Notes: a model not told the origin generated them from the letters alone. Shown: positions 1 through 9,001, counted from the first letter of the stretch. The stretch is 64,000 nucleotides of DNA from Prolixibacter sp. NT017 (GCF_009617875.1 NZ_BLAV01000001.1:2604001-2668000); one strand, 5' to 3'. Numbers and translations: made by a program.

Positions 1-138
1 GAAATGACCGACCGCGTAACTTACCGGCTGCCTCTTGGCGTGCTGGGAAAATTGGTGCACAACATCTTTGTCAAACAAAAGCTGCGGGAGATATTTGTAT
101 ACCGGAAAATGAAAATCGAAGAAATCTTCAAGTCATAA
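1..138 (+). CDS. C-terminal end of an SRPBCC-family protein (partial)
   Basis: The window opens inside a gene; the visible 45 residues end at TAA (136-138). The segment reads MTDRVTYRLPLGVLGKLVHN and continues with FVKQKLREIFVYRK. That is the usual C-terminal helix of the ligand-binding SRPBCC (START/Bet v1-like) family, often labelled cell-division-inhibitor-like in genomes. What it binds cannot be told. It converges on the ammonium transporter at 194. Confidence 0.6.
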   Translation, partial: EMTDRVTYRLPLGVLGKLVHNIFVKQKLREIFVYRKMKIEEIFKS

Positions 139-166
139 AAAAAGGCCATCCCTTTCGGGATGACCC
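137..166 (-). terminator. Rho-independent terminator of the first amt gene
   Basis: Read on the minus strand, the stem GGTCATCCC and GGGATGGCC with loop GAAA is followed by seven T. It lies just after the amt stop codon and directly abuts the end of the plus-strand SRPBCC gene. The A-run on the plus strand means it may serve both genes. Confidence 0.7.
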
Positions 167-193
167 ATACGTGTAAAGGGTTGGGGTAACAGT

Positions 194-1519
194 TTAATCC
201 ATATATAAAAAACCGTATGATTCGTTGTGTTGACTAATATCCAGTCCAACTTTCTCCGCTTCCTTCGATACGCGAAGCGGGACAATCTTATCGGTAATCC
301 AGTACAGAAGGTAAGAACCTCCGAAAGTAAAGACACTCACCACGACCAAGGCCAGCAAGTGATACAGAAATGTTTTGGTTTCACCGTTAATCAATCCGAC
401 ACCCCGGGCAAATACCCCGGTTAAAATCATTCCCACGATACCGCCCATTCCGTGAGCCGGAAATACGTCCAGCGTATCATCGAGGGCTGTGCGGCTGCGC
501 AGGGTAATAGCATAGTTGCTGACCACCGCCGCGGCGACACCAATAAAAATGGAGGCACCAATGCCGACATAGCCGGCAGCAGGCGTAATAGCCACTAAAC
601 CAACCACGAGGCCAATAGCCGCTCCCAAACCCGAAGGTTTATGACCGCGGGCTCCGTCAAGCATAATCCACGCCAGCATGGCTGCTGCCGACGCCGTATT
701 GGTATTCACTAACGCAAGTACTGCCGTTGAAGATGCTGCCAATGCTGAACCAGCGTTAAAACCAAACCAGCCAAACCAGAGCATTCCTGCTCCGAGCATT
801 ACAAACGGAATATTGGCACGTCTTTCCGGGCCTTCAATATCATTTCGCTTTCCGAGGAACATGGCACCTGCCAGTGCGGCAAATCCTGCGGACATATGAA
901 CGACTGTCCCGCCGGCAAAATCCAGAACGCCCCAATTATGAAGTATACCGTTCGGGTCCCATGTCCAGTGAGCCAACGGCGCGTATATAAATATCGTAAA
1001 CAAGCTAATGAAAAGCATGTAAGCCCGGAAGCGAACCCGTCCGGCGAACGAACCGGTAATCAGGGCCGGAGTGATGATGGCAAATTTCAATTGAAAGATG
1101 GCGAACAGCGCGAATGGAATGGTTGGTCCCAAATCCGGATTCGGAGCTGCTCCCACATTGTTAAACATGAAGTATGTCATCGGGTTACCTATCAAGCCGG
1201 TTCCCTGTCCGCCAATGCTGTCACCAAACGCGAGGCTAAAACCAACCACAATCCAAATAATGCTGATGAGCCCCATAGCCATAAAACTCTGAAGGATAGT
1301 GGAAATAATGTTGCGTGGATCGACCATCCCTCCGTAAAAGAAGGCAAGGCCCGGAGTCATGAGCAGAACCAGTGCTGTTGATGTCAACATCCAGGCTACA
1401 TCACCGGTGACAATGGCATCTCCCCCATCGCCGAAACTGGTGGTTGGGAAGAATATACCCAGGATGGAGATAATGATTAAAACGATAAAGGTACGAAGCC
1501 ATTTGTTCTTGTGTCTCAT
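194..1519 (-). CDS. amt: Ammonium transporter Amt with signal peptide
   Basis: A 441-residue ammonia/ammonium channel of the Amt/MEP/Rh family for nitrogen uptake through the inner membrane. Residues 1-30 form a cleavable signal peptide, as in many Amt proteins. The first core helix carries the family block LLMTPGLAFFYGG, and later blocks include TPALITGSFAGRVRF, DFAGGTVVHMSAGFAAL (first pore histidine) and DVFPAHGMGGIVG (second pore histidine). About 11 core membrane helices are expected. The start is the only ATG ahead of the signal peptide. A TATTTTTG -7 box lies at 1574-1581 on this strand. It is divergent from a second amt gene at 2003. No PII (glnK) gene or fused PII domain accompanies either gene in this window. 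Confidence 0.96.
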   Translation of the reverse strand: MRHKNKWLRTFIVLIIISILGIFFPTTSFGDGGDAIVTGDVAWMLTSTALVLLMTPGLAFFYGGMVDPRNIISTILQSFMAMGLISIIWIVVGFSLAFGDSIGGQGTGLIGNPMTYFMFNNVGAAPNPDLGPTIPFALFAIFQLKFAIITPALITGSFAGRVRFRAYMLFISLFTIFIYAPLAHWTWDPNGILHNWGVLDFAGGTVVHMSAGFAALAGAMFLGKRNDIEGPERRANIPFVMLGAGMLWFGWFGFNAGSALAASSTAVLALVNTNTASAAAMLAWIMLDGARGHKPSGLGAAIGLVVGLVAITPAAGYVGIGASIFIGVAAAVVSNYAITLRSRTALDDTLDVFPAHGMGGIVGMILTGVFARGVGLINGETKTFLYHLLALVVVSVFTFGGSYLLYWITDKIVPLRVSKEAEKVGLDISQHNESYGFLYMD

Positions 1520-2002
1520 GACAAATTTTTCTTTTTTAGATCTTAAATCTTACAATTAATCGATTTTCAGCCACAAAAATACACTTCATTATATTAATAA
1601 CCCAATTTTATATCAATTTGAAACTCTAAAAGGATTTTTTTTTACATTCTGATAACATTGATACCAAATTTCATTTTTAAATATCTTCACAACACCCCAT
1701 CCTCAAAGAATGTATGCACAAATTATTTTTACTATTTTTAAATTAAACCCCTCATTTATTATACCCATATTCCATTTTACAACAAAACAGAATCTTCTCT
1801 TTAATCATTGATATATGCAGACTTATACCTACTAAATCATATCACATATTTCGGAAATACCCCTCCCTCACAATAGGGTATACTTTCAATTTGAAAGTTA
1901 TTTTTTCATTAACACCCCCTGTTTTTCATGGATTAAATCCATTTTACTTATATTTTTACAGTCGACACACTAATTTAGGTAACACTTTATAGATTTTGAA
2001 CC
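1520..2002. promoter_or_regulatory. AT-rich divergent regulatory region between two amt genes
   Basis: This 483-bp gap has no open frame of note. It is very AT-rich and must hold both divergent promoters. On the minus strand a TATTTTTG (-7 type, Bacteroidota) lies at 1574-1581, preceded by GCCA, about 55 bases from the amt start at 1519. I found no convincing TTTG -33 partner and no clear sigma-54 or NtrC-type site by eye. No obvious ribosome-binding site precedes the ATG at 2003. Confidence 0.4.
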
Positions 2003-3238
2003 ATGTTTGATAAGGGTTTAACGGCATTTATGATCATTGCCACCAGTCTGGTGATGCTCATGACTCCGGGCCTTGCCTTTTTTTATGGAGGCCTGAGTTG
2101 TAAAAAGAACATTTTGAATATCATGATGCAGAGCTTTGTCTCGCTGGGCATCACTTCGCTTTTGTGGATTTCCATTGGTTATACCATGTGCTTTAGCGGA
2201 GACCTGGCACACGGAACCGACTTCTCCGGAATCATCGGTAATTTCGACAAAGCATTTTTGCACGGCATAACGGCTTATACGCCGCACTCGGCCGACCGCA
2301 ATTTCCCGGAATTCATTTTCATTGCCTACCAAATGATGTTTGCTATTATCACGCCGGCCTTGATTACCGGCGCATTCATCAACCGGGTGACCTTTAAATC
2401 ATACATTATCTTTCTCATCTTCTGGCAGATTTTTGTCTACTACCCCTTCGTGCACATGATTTGGGGCGGAGGCATCCTCGCTCAATGGGGCGTGCTCGAC
2501 TTTGCCGGGGGAATTACGGTACACGCTACCGCCGGATTTGCCGCACTGGCCTCGGTGCTATTTGTGGGCAAACGAGCGGAACAGGGCGACGGGCCGAATA
2601 ACATTCCACTGGTGGCCATCGGGACAGCGTTACTATGGTTTGGCTGGTACGGCTTTAACGCCGGAAGCGAACTGAACGTGGATGCCATTACCGCGCAGGC
2701 ATTCCTGAATACCGATATCGCTGCTTCCGCTTCGGCCGTTACCTGGCTGATTATTGAGTGGACTACCGGAAAGAAGAAGCCGACTTTTATTGGCCTGATG
2801 ACCGGGGCGGTAGCGGGACTGGCCACCATTACGCCGGCGGCCGGTTATGTTTCGCTCGATTCCGCGCTGTTTTTCGGATTGCTGGCCGGTGTTGTGTGTT
2901 ACCTGGCGGTGAAATTTGTAGAATACAAAGGCTGGGACGATGCACTCGATGTGTGGGGCGTTCACGGCGTTGGCGGTGTGTTGGGAACGCTGCTGCTCGG
3001 ATTCTTCGGCAGCCTGGCGGTCAATCCGCATGGAGCCCAGGGCATCCTGAACGGTGGAAGCCCGGTATTCTTCCTGAAACAACTAACGGCTATCATCCTG
3101 GCGTCTGCCTGGGGATTTGTCTTCACCCTGGCTATGCTGAAAACCATTAATGTACTGGTACCGGTGAAAGTGAAACTAGCTGATGAGCTGCAAGGCCTCG
3201 ACCTGGTTTTCCACGGCGAAGTGGCCCGCCGGCAATAA
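2003..3238 (+). CDS. amt: Ammonium transporter Amt (second copy)
   Basis: A 411-residue Amt/MEP channel, without the N-terminal signal extension of its divergent neighbour: it begins MFDKGLTAFMIIATSLVMLM directly in the first core helix. Family blocks are all present: MTPGLAFFYGGL, IITPALITGAFINRVTFK, DFAGGITVHATAGFAAL with the first pore histidine, and DVWGVHGVGGVLGTLLLG with the second. It carries a short cytosolic tail and no PII domain. The two amt proteins differ clearly (signal peptide, C-tail), so they are old paralogues or separately acquired rather than a recent duplication. A strong terminator follows at 3263. Confidence 0.96.
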   Translation: MFDKGLTAFMIIATSLVMLMTPGLAFFYGGLSCKKNILNIMMQSFVSLGITSLLWISIGYTMCFSGDLAHGTDFSGIIGNFDKAFLHGITAYTPHSADRNFPEFIFIAYQMMFAIITPALITGAFINRVTFKSYIIFLIFWQIFVYYPFVHMIWGGGILAQWGVLDFAGGITVHATAGFAALASVLFVGKRAEQGDGPNNIPLVAIGTALLWFGWYGFNAGSELNVDAITAQAFLNTDIAASASAVTWLIIEWTTGKKKPTFIGLMTGAVAGLATITPAAGYVSLDSALFFGLLAGVVCYLAVKFVEYKGWDDALDVWGVHGVGGVLGTLLLGFFGSLAVNPHGAQGILNGGSPVFFLKQLTAIILASAWGFVFTLAMLKTINVLVPVKVKLADELQGLDLVFHGEVARRQ

Positions 3239-3262
3239 TATTATTGAACAAAAAACAGTTCG

Positions 3263-3308
3263 AAAACCCTTGACTGGAGTCTGCAAACTCTGGTCGGGGG
3301 TTTTCTTT
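3263..3308 (+). terminator. Long-stem terminator after the second amt gene
   Basis: An 18-bp stem (3263-3280 with 3287-3304, several G-U pairs) encloses a 6-nt loop, with T-rich sequence at its end. It sits 24 bp after the amt stop and marks the start of the tandem-repeat array that follows immediately. Confidence 0.8.
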
Positions 3309-3309
3309 G

Positions 3310-4145
3310 CACAAATGTGCGTGCCTCGCCCAAGTCATTAGGGAAGCCTTTCACAATTGTGTGTGACTCGTCCAATCCATTAGGGAAGACTTTCACAATT
3401 GTGCATGCCTCGTCCAAGCCTCAGGGAAGCCTTTCACAATTGTGCGTGACTCGTCCAAACCTCAGGGAAGCCTTTCACAATTGTGCGTGACTCGTCCAAA
3501 CCATTAGGGAAGACTTTCACAATTGTGCATGCCTCGTCCAAGCCTCAGAGAAGACTTTCACAACTGTGCGTGACTCGTCCAACTCTCAGGGAAGCAATGA
3601 TCGTTTGCCCATGAGCCGTCCAACTCCCAGCGAAGCCGTGATCATTTGCCCACGAGCCGTCCAACTCTCAGCGAAGCCGTGATCGTTTGCCCACGAGCCG
3701 TCCAACTCTCAGCGAAGACGTGATCGTTTGCCCACGAGCCGTCCAACTCTCAGCGAAGCCGTGATCGTTTGCCCATGAGCCATCCAACTCTCAGCGAAGC
3801 CATGATCATTTGTCCACGAGCCGTCCAACTCTCAGCGAAGCCGTGATCGTTTGCCCATGAGCAGTCCAACTCTCAGCGAAGCCGTGATCATTTGCCCACG
3901 GGCCGTCCAACTCGGCAGAGAGGGCATGATCAAAAGTTCACGAACCGTTTACTTGCCGCCGGAGCAATGGACGTATTTCAAAACCGCAAAACACCTCCGC
4001 CAGAGCCGTGGACGTACCTCTAAAACTCAAAACATTGCCGCCGAAGCAATGGACGTACCTCCAAACACCAAAACATTACCGCCGAAGCTGTGGATGAACC
4101 TCCAAAGCTCAAAACATGGCCGCCGAGGACGTGGACGTACCTCCA
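3310..4145. repeat. 41-bp tandem repeat array (about 20 units, three grading sequence types)
   Basis: Head-to-tail degenerate repeats begin right after the amt terminator. Anchors recur every 41-42 bp: GGGAAG at 3341, 3383, 3424, 3465, 3507, 3548 and 3589; then CAGCGAAG at 3630, 3671, 3712, 3753, 3794, 3835 and 3876; then GGACGTAC-type at 3969, 4010, 4051, 4092 and 4133. The first type contains CTTTCACAATTGTG, the second CGTGATCGTTTGCCC and CGAGCCGTCCAACTCTCAG, the third GCCGCCGAAGC and CAAAACA. The unit at 3568-3608 is a hybrid of types one and two, so the array grades rather than being three separate arrays. A long frame runs through it (3851-4315) only because the repeats lack stops; I do not call it a gene. 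There are no unique spacers, so it is not a CRISPR array. Confidence 0.9.
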
Positions 4146-4321
4146 CGCCACTACTTTTGATTTATGATAATAAAAACCTAATTTCATTGGGAAAAATGAG
4201 ATGGATAAAAGCAACAGATATCTTCGCCAAAAGGAAAATACACATACTGCACATACAACTACGTTATACCACAGTTGGAGTAGGACATAAGTTAGACAAC
4301 TGTGTACTAAACTAAATTGAT

Positions 4322-4852
4322 ATGGAAGATATAGACCGCGACTTAACAATATTGTACGATTTGGGAAATAGGTTTAGATATCAAATAATTGACTCTGCCG
4401 TGACAATAGAATTATTAATTTCTGAAATACTGACAGAGTTAATTTCAAATGACAAAACGCGTGACCCAATTCAAAGATATTTATTCGCAGACAAAACAAC
4501 ATTTGAGTTAAAAATAGATTTTTTCAACGCATTAAATAAAAACAAGGCATTTGAACCATGTTTAAAAGATACGTCTATAAATAAAGACTTAATTTATTTA
4601 ATAAAAATTAGAAACTTAATGGCTCATTCAAGAATTGACACGAGCGATGAAGCCAGGATTTTGTTTAAAGAAGAACAAATTAGATTCTATTCAAGAACAC
4701 ACAAAGGAATTAAAGAGGTGTTTATAAAGATTAGAGGAAACACAGATAATCACGAAAAACTTATTTTTAGTCAAGAAGTTTTCGTCCCTACTATAGAAAA
4801 AATCAAGACTAGGCTGCTCTCGCTTTTGGCATACCTCCAAAGTAGGAATTAG
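4322..4852 (+). CDS. AT-rich HEPN-like protein of unknown role
   Basis: A 176-residue, mostly alpha-helical protein with no signal peptide or membrane segment. Residues 97-102 (RNLMAH) fit the R-x4-H motif of HEPN-domain RNases, which occur in toxin-antitoxin, abortive-infection and CRISPR accessory proteins. The flanking helices (EILTEL near 35-40, KIRNLMAHSRI near 95-105) are compatible with that fold. The assignment rests on this one motif and could be wrong. Base composition is strongly AT-rich compared with genes on either side, and the gene sits directly after the 41-bp repeat array, so recent acquisition is likely. No MNT nucleotidyltransferase antitoxin is next to it. The start ATG at 4322 is preceded by AT-rich sequence with no clear ribosome-binding site. 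Confidence 0.55.
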   Translation: MEDIDRDLTILYDLGNRFRYQIIDSAVTIELLISEILTELISNDKTRDPIQRYLFADKTTFELKIDFFNALNKNKAFEPCLKDTSINKDLIYLIKIRNLMAHSRIDTSDEARILFKEEQIRFYSRTHKGIKEVFIKIRGNTDNHEKLIFSQEVFVPTIEKIKTRLLSLLAYLQSRN

Positions 4853-4990
4853 TGTTCGATAATATCCCAAATCAATTAAACTTTATGCCTACCGAGATAA
4901 AAAATAGAAGTCACTGGAATATCATCGATAGATTTATACTTATTCAACTCGTTACGACTAAGAAGTATTACACCTTAAACTTTATAAATT

Positions 4991-5248
4991 ATGCTTGAGA
5001 AATTCTTAACACCAGAACAGGAAGAAGGCAATAAAAAATACGATTTATTCATAAAAAGAGTAAAGGAAGAACTAGTAAACAAAAATAAAGATTTAAAGCA
5101 AATTAAAAATGCTTGGGGAAAAGACCCAAAACCATTAGATGAAATAATAAATAGTGTTAATAATTTATATTTCTTCGACAAAAAATATGACATTCCATTG
5201 CACATACAAAAACAAGTAAAAAGCATTTACGACTCTATATTTGAATAG
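4991..5248 (+). CDS. Small AT-rich protein of unknown function
   Basis: An 85-residue, highly charged soluble protein (many Lys, Asp, Glu) with two or three predicted helices and a central GKDPKPLDEI segment. I do not recognise a family. It shares the low GC of the HEPN-like gene 138 bp upstream and has the same orientation, so the two probably arrived together. Whether they form a functional pair cannot be told from sequence. The ATG at 4991 has no strong ribosome-binding site. It is followed by the alpha/beta hydrolase at 5377, where composition returns to normal. Confidence 0.5.
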   Translation: MLEKFLTPEQEEGNKKYDLFIKRVKEELVNKNKDLKQIKNAWGKDPKPLDEIINSVNNLYFFDKKYDIPLHIQKQVKSIYDSIFE

Positions 5249-5376
5249 CAATCAATCCTAATTTATATCAACAAGCGTCTTTAAATCTATTAAAGCGGTA
5301 GCGGGGCTGCTACAGACATTCATAAACTTTTCGCTAAAAATCATTTAAGCAAATTCGAAAGATATAATCATACATT

Positions 5377-6312
5377 ATGACAGCAGAAAGTAATAATCAA
5401 CCTTACAAGAAAGGGTACATCGACGTTTCTGAACATCACTCACTCTATTTCGAATTGTACGGAAATCCAAAGGGAATTCCGGTGTTGTTCCTGCACGGCG
5501 GGCCCGGAGCAGGCTTTTCGGACAAAGACAAACAGTTCTTCGACGAAGAAAGGTACAATGTGATTTTCTTCGACCAACGGGGCTCATCCAAAAGCAAACC
5601 ATTTGGCTCTATCGAGAACAACACGACGCAGGACCTCATTGACGACATCAATAAAATACTGGACCATTTAGGTTTTGAAAGTGTCTATGTTTTTGGAGGT
5701 TCGTGGGGAAGCACACTCGCACTAGTGTATGCCATCCATTCGCCTGCACGCGTGAAGGGCTTAATCCTTCGGGGCATCTGGCTGGCCAATCGATACGGAC
5801 TTGACCACTATATGAACGGCGGAATCAAGCACTTCTTTCCGGATGTGTGGGAACGATTTGCCAAACTGGTGCCCGATGGAGAAAATCCAGTCAGTTACTA
5901 TTTGACTCAAATGCTGTCGGATGACGAGGAACTCAGCGAAAAATATGCATATGAATGGGCCTACTATGAAATGTCGTTTTATACAATCAACAAAATTGCT
6001 GATCCGGCCGAATCATTAAAATCTTTCTCATTCAAATCGATGGCGATATTGGAAGCCCATTACATTAAGAACGATTGCTTTTTGCCGGAAGATTTCATCA
6101 TGAACAACATCGATAAAATCGCCCATATCAAAACATCCATCGTACAGGGAAGGTATGATTTTATTTGTCCTCCGGCTCAGGCATTCAGGTTGCATTCCAA
6201 ATTGAAGAATTCAGAGTTGCATATGACGATTGCAGGCCACTCTTCGACCGATGAGGAGAATAAAAATGCTTTGATTAGTGAACTGGAAAGAATAACAACC
6301 GGGAACAAATAA
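5377..6312 (+). CDS. Proline iminopeptidase-like alpha/beta hydrolase
   Basis: A 311-residue cytosolic serine peptidase of the S33 family, which removes N-terminal proline from peptides (prolyl aminopeptidase type). The oxyanion block HGGPGAG is at 40-46, FFDQRGSSKS at 64-73, and the nucleophile elbow GGSWGS at 107-112 with Ser109. Asp261 in GRYDFICPP and His288 in AGHSS complete the triad. Length and motif spacing match the family. Related members hydrolyse other substrates (for example acyl-homoserine lactones), so the exact substrate is not certain. It is a single gene that converges on the exporter pair at 6340. Composition is like the core genome, unlike the two genes upstream. Confidence 0.85.
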   Translation: MTAESNNQPYKKGYIDVSEHHSLYFELYGNPKGIPVLFLHGGPGAGFSDKDKQFFDEERYNVIFFDQRGSSKSKPFGSIENNTTQDLIDDINKILDHLGFESVYVFGGSWGSTLALVYAIHSPARVKGLILRGIWLANRYGLDHYMNGGIKHFFPDVWERFAKLVPDGENPVSYYLTQMLSDDEELSEKYAYEWAYYEMSFYTINKIADPAESLKSFSFKSMAILEAHYIKNDCFLPEDFIMNNIDKIAHIKTSIVQGRYDFICPPAQAFRLHSKLKNSELHMTIAGHSSTDEENKNALISELERITTGNK

Positions 6313-6339
6313 CCGGGTACATCTGGCTTAAGATGAAGA

Positions 6340-6828
6340 CTATTTAATGATCTTCATCTTCTTGGCTGACTCTTTCCGGGTAACCAACATGGGAATGGCA
6401 ACACCGGCCGCCAGCGACAGCAAAATGAACAAGGTCTTCAGTCCGTTACTGACGGCTGAATTCAGAATGTCGCTGTAGCTGTCGGCGTGCGTGTCGCCGG
6501 CCAGCCGGATCAGGCCCAGCATCATTCGATAGGCAAAAGCACCGGGAACCATGGGAATGACCGCAGGAATGGAAAAAACCAACGGCGGTGCATGTTTGCT
6601 GTGGGCCGCGGGAATACTCAGAAAACCGACCAGCGTGGCTCCGGCCAGAGAAGCCAGAATGATGTTGCCGCCGAAGTGCAGTATGACCAGCTTGGTGATT
6701 CCGCCCAGCGCTCCAACCAGCCAGATAACCGGCAAAGCACGCTGCGGCACGTTGAACAGCACGGCAAACCCGATGGCTGCAAATCCCAGCCACACGCCCA
6801 TCTCCAGAAAGTGATACAGTTCCGTCAT
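6340..6828 (-). CDS. Threonine/serine exporter family, C-terminal (ThrE_2/YjjB-type) subunit
   Basis: A 162-residue membrane protein with about five transmembrane segments. It matches the C-terminal half of the ThrE family (YjjB-like): PAVIPMVPGAFAYRMM near the middle is the family signature. It starts 3 nt after the stop of the upstream gene at 6832, so the two are translationally coupled. They together reconstitute the full-length exporter, which is one protein in actinobacteria and two proteins (YjjP/YjjB, linked to dicarboxylate export) in enterobacteria. Substrate here is unknown: threonine/serine or succinate are the known options. Confidence 0.85.
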   Translation of the reverse strand: MTELYHFLEMGVWLGFAAIGFAVLFNVPQRALPVIWLVGALGGITKLVILHFGGNIILASLAGATLVGFLSIPAAHSKHAPPLVFSIPAVIPMVPGAFAYRMMLGLIRLAGDTHADSYSDILNSAVSNGLKTLFILLSLAAGVAIPMLVTRKESAKKMKIIK

Positions 6829-6831
6829 CGC

Positions 6832-7599
6832 CTAAATATTATAAATTATCATGGCTCCCAACATGCCCAATGCAATGGCAAAAGAGATAATCATTCCGTT
6901 GGCCCCACGCACCAAGCCGTTCATAATGTTTCCGTCGATTAAATCGGTGAATGAATTGATTAACGGTACACCCGGAATCAGAAACAGCACCGAGGTAGCA
7001 AAAGCCAACTCGGGATTACCGCCCAGTCCCCACTTCACGGAGGCACCGGAAATCAAGGATGCAGTGAGGGAGGCGAAGAAAACGCACATGTAACCGTTGA
7101 AGGAACGCTTCGCACTCTCCTGCCTGACAAATAACCCGGCAAAGGTGGCCACAAAAGCAACGCCCATTTCGGTCGCTTCGCCGCCGAATAAACGGCAGAA
7201 AGAAGCGCCGGCCAGACTAACCAGCAATAAAATGACTAACCGGGGATAATGCGGTAAACTTCGCAGCCGTTCTATCTCTTCGTTGATTTTCGGAATATCC
7301 CATCCTTCTTCCACGACCCGCCAGCTCATTCGACTAATACCGGAAACCACTTTAAAATTGACGCCGTGTGGCGAAGTTCGCTTCAAGCTACTGAAGAAGT
7401 ATTGCGACTCCTCCTCCACCAACGTAAGCATCAGGGCGCGGTGCGTTACCAGCAATTCGGAGTTGTAGCCCAATGCTTCGGCAATCCGGGAAATGGTCAC
7501 CCGAATACGCCCCGTACTGGCACCGGAGCTCATCAATAAAGCACCTATTTCCAACAGTGTAGAAGCTAGTTCTTTGGTTCGCGTACTTACTTTCTCCAT
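6832..7599 (-). CDS. Threonine/serine exporter family, N-terminal (DUF1212/YjjP-type) subunit
   Basis: A 255-residue protein that matches the N-terminal ThrE domain. It has a soluble head (residues 1-120: LLMSSGASTGRIRVTISRIA and a following RTSPHGVNFK block) and then about five membrane helices, including LFLIPGVPLINSFTDLIDG, the typical family signature. It forms a two-gene operon with the YjjB-type subunit. A TAATTTTG -7 box lies on the minus strand at 7625-7632, 25 bp before the ATG, giving a short leader. Confidence 0.85.
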   Translation of the reverse strand: MEKVSTRTKELASTLLEIGALLMSSGASTGRIRVTISRIAEALGYNSELLVTHRALMLTLVEEESQYFFSSLKRTSPHGVNFKVVSGISRMSWRVVEEGWDIPKINEEIERLRSLPHYPRLVILLLVSLAGASFCRLFGGEATEMGVAFVATFAGLFVRQESAKRSFNGYMCVFFASLTASLISGASVKWGLGGNPELAFATSVLFLIPGVPLINSFTDLIDGNIMNGLVRGANGMIISFAIALGMLGAMIIYNI

Positions 7600-8063
7600 A
7601 TTATCAGGAATCGATATCCGACTACAAAATTAGGCCATTCCTGCCGGAACTCGGGAGCTAATCGCCATTTTTAACGATATGTTGATTTTTCCTCCTGCTC
7701 CGGAAAAGGCGCGAACATGAAACCCGCAATATGAGAAAGTGAGAGTGAGGGAAATGGAAGAGATGCAGAAATTAAATCGAAGCTTATCGTCGCCTGTCCC
7801 TACGAAAGTCGGGATTCATCCATTATCTTTTAACCGTGCCTATCAGTGGAAAATCTTTGTGAATATTGTGCTTCCTTTGTGCACATTGTGGTTAGAATTT
7901 CTACCACAGAGGACACTAAGTTTTACACAATGGACACGAAGAAGCTCCTCATTGAATGTCCTCCCATACACCAGGACCAGATTGCCACGGCTTCCTTTAT
8001 CGGCCTCGCAATAACGCATCGGTTATTTTTATACTTTTGTTTATCTGACTAAACTCGAAACAC
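7600..8063. other. Intergenic region, no gene recognised
   Basis: A 464-bp gap between divergent genes. The minus-strand promoter element of the exporter pair (TAATTTTG, 7625-7632) is near the left end. The middle holds degenerate text such as TACCACAGAGGACAC and TTTTACACAATGGACAC (about 7912-7937), which resembles a scattered, low-conservation intergenic repeat. Short open frames here have no recognisable product. Confidence 0.4.
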
Positions 8064-8924
8064 ATGAAAAAGCTAAGCTTCCTTTTCGGATTCCTGATTC
8101 TGCTTGTTTCCTGCCAACAGGAGAAACAACCGCAATTTACCAGCATGTTTAACGGGAAAGACCTTTCGGGATGGGATACCTATCTGACGGCACCTTACGA
8201 TACGTTGCAAAAGCTCGGGCTGAATTACGGCGACCCATTTCCCGATTCGATTGTTTTTGGAGTGAATAACGACCCGTTGGGCGTTTTCACGGTAGTGGAA
8301 AAAGATGGTGCCCCGGCCATCCGAATTTCGGGACAGATATTCGGATGCATTGCTTCGCAAAAAGAATACGAAAATTACCATTTCCACCTCCAGTTTAAAT
8401 GGGGTGAGAAAAAATGGGCGCCCAGAACAGAAGCGCCGCGCGACTGTGGTTTGCTCTATCATTCCGGCGGTCCGTTTGGCGTGGGCTCCAGCACCTGGAT
8501 GCGCTCGCTGGAGTGTCAAATCCAGGAACGGGATTGCGGCGACTTTTATCCGGTTGGCGCAGCTTATACGGATATTCCGGCTTTGCCGAATAACGAGAAC
8601 CGTTTCTACACTTACAAAGTGGGAGCTCCGCTGGTAACATTTGGTGGAGACCTCTGGCGCTGTCAGCGTGATAAAAACTGGGAGAGCCTACCGGGAAAAT
8701 GGACTTCCATCGACTTGTATACGGTTGGCGATACCAGCATTCACGTGGTAAACGGACACAAAAACATGGTGCTTTTCCATAACCGGCAGATAGTCGACGG
8801 GAAAGAAGTCCCCGCGACCAAAGGCAAAATTCAAATTCAATCGGAAGGTGCCGAAGTTTTTGTTCGCGATATGAGAATCACGCCGATTACACATCTTCCC
8901 AAAGCATTACTGAACCAGAAGTAA
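8064..8924 (+). CDS. DUF1080 (3-keto-disaccharide hydrolase-like) lipoprotein
   Basis: A 286-residue exported lipoprotein. The signal peptide ends in LLVSC, with the lipidated Cys at 17. The rest is one DUF1080 concanavalin/jelly-roll domain, starting with the hallmark MFNGKDLSGWDTY (residues 28-40) and containing HFHLQFKWGEKKW and the DCGLLYH block. Family members cleave 3-keto-glycosides in the periplasm or bind glycans; the substrate here is unknown. It stands alone on the plus strand with its own terminator at 8959, so it is probably a single-gene unit. Confidence 0.85.
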   Translation: MKKLSFLFGFLILLVSCQQEKQPQFTSMFNGKDLSGWDTYLTAPYDTLQKLGLNYGDPFPDSIVFGVNNDPLGVFTVVEKDGAPAIRISGQIFGCIASQKEYENYHFHLQFKWGEKKWAPRTEAPRDCGLLYHSGGPFGVGSSTWMRSLECQIQERDCGDFYPVGAAYTDIPALPNNENRFYTYKVGAPLVTFGGDLWRCQRDKNWESLPGKWTSIDLYTVGDTSIHVVNGHKNMVLFHNRQIVDGKEVPATKGKIQIQSEGAEVFVRDMRITPITHLPKALLNQK

Positions 8925-8958
8925 ACTGATATCATTCTTCCGGTTTACCGGATACAAC

Positions 8959-9001
8959 AAAATCCGTTGTTTGTCTGAAATGGCTGGCAACGGATTTTTT
9001 T
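8959..9001 (+). terminator. Terminator of the DUF1080 gene
   Basis: AAAATCCGTTG (8959-8969) pairs with CAACGGATTTT (8988-8998), an 11-bp stem followed by a run of T. It lies 34 bp after the stop codon. Confidence 0.85.

Noticed and set aside
3310..4145. CRISPR array
   Set aside because: Units are contiguous and degenerate with no unique spacers between constant repeats, and no cas genes are in the window.
3851..4315. 154-residue open frame across the 41-bp repeats
   Set aside because: Its open length comes from repeats without stops; composition is repetitive and there is no ribosome-binding site or family signal.
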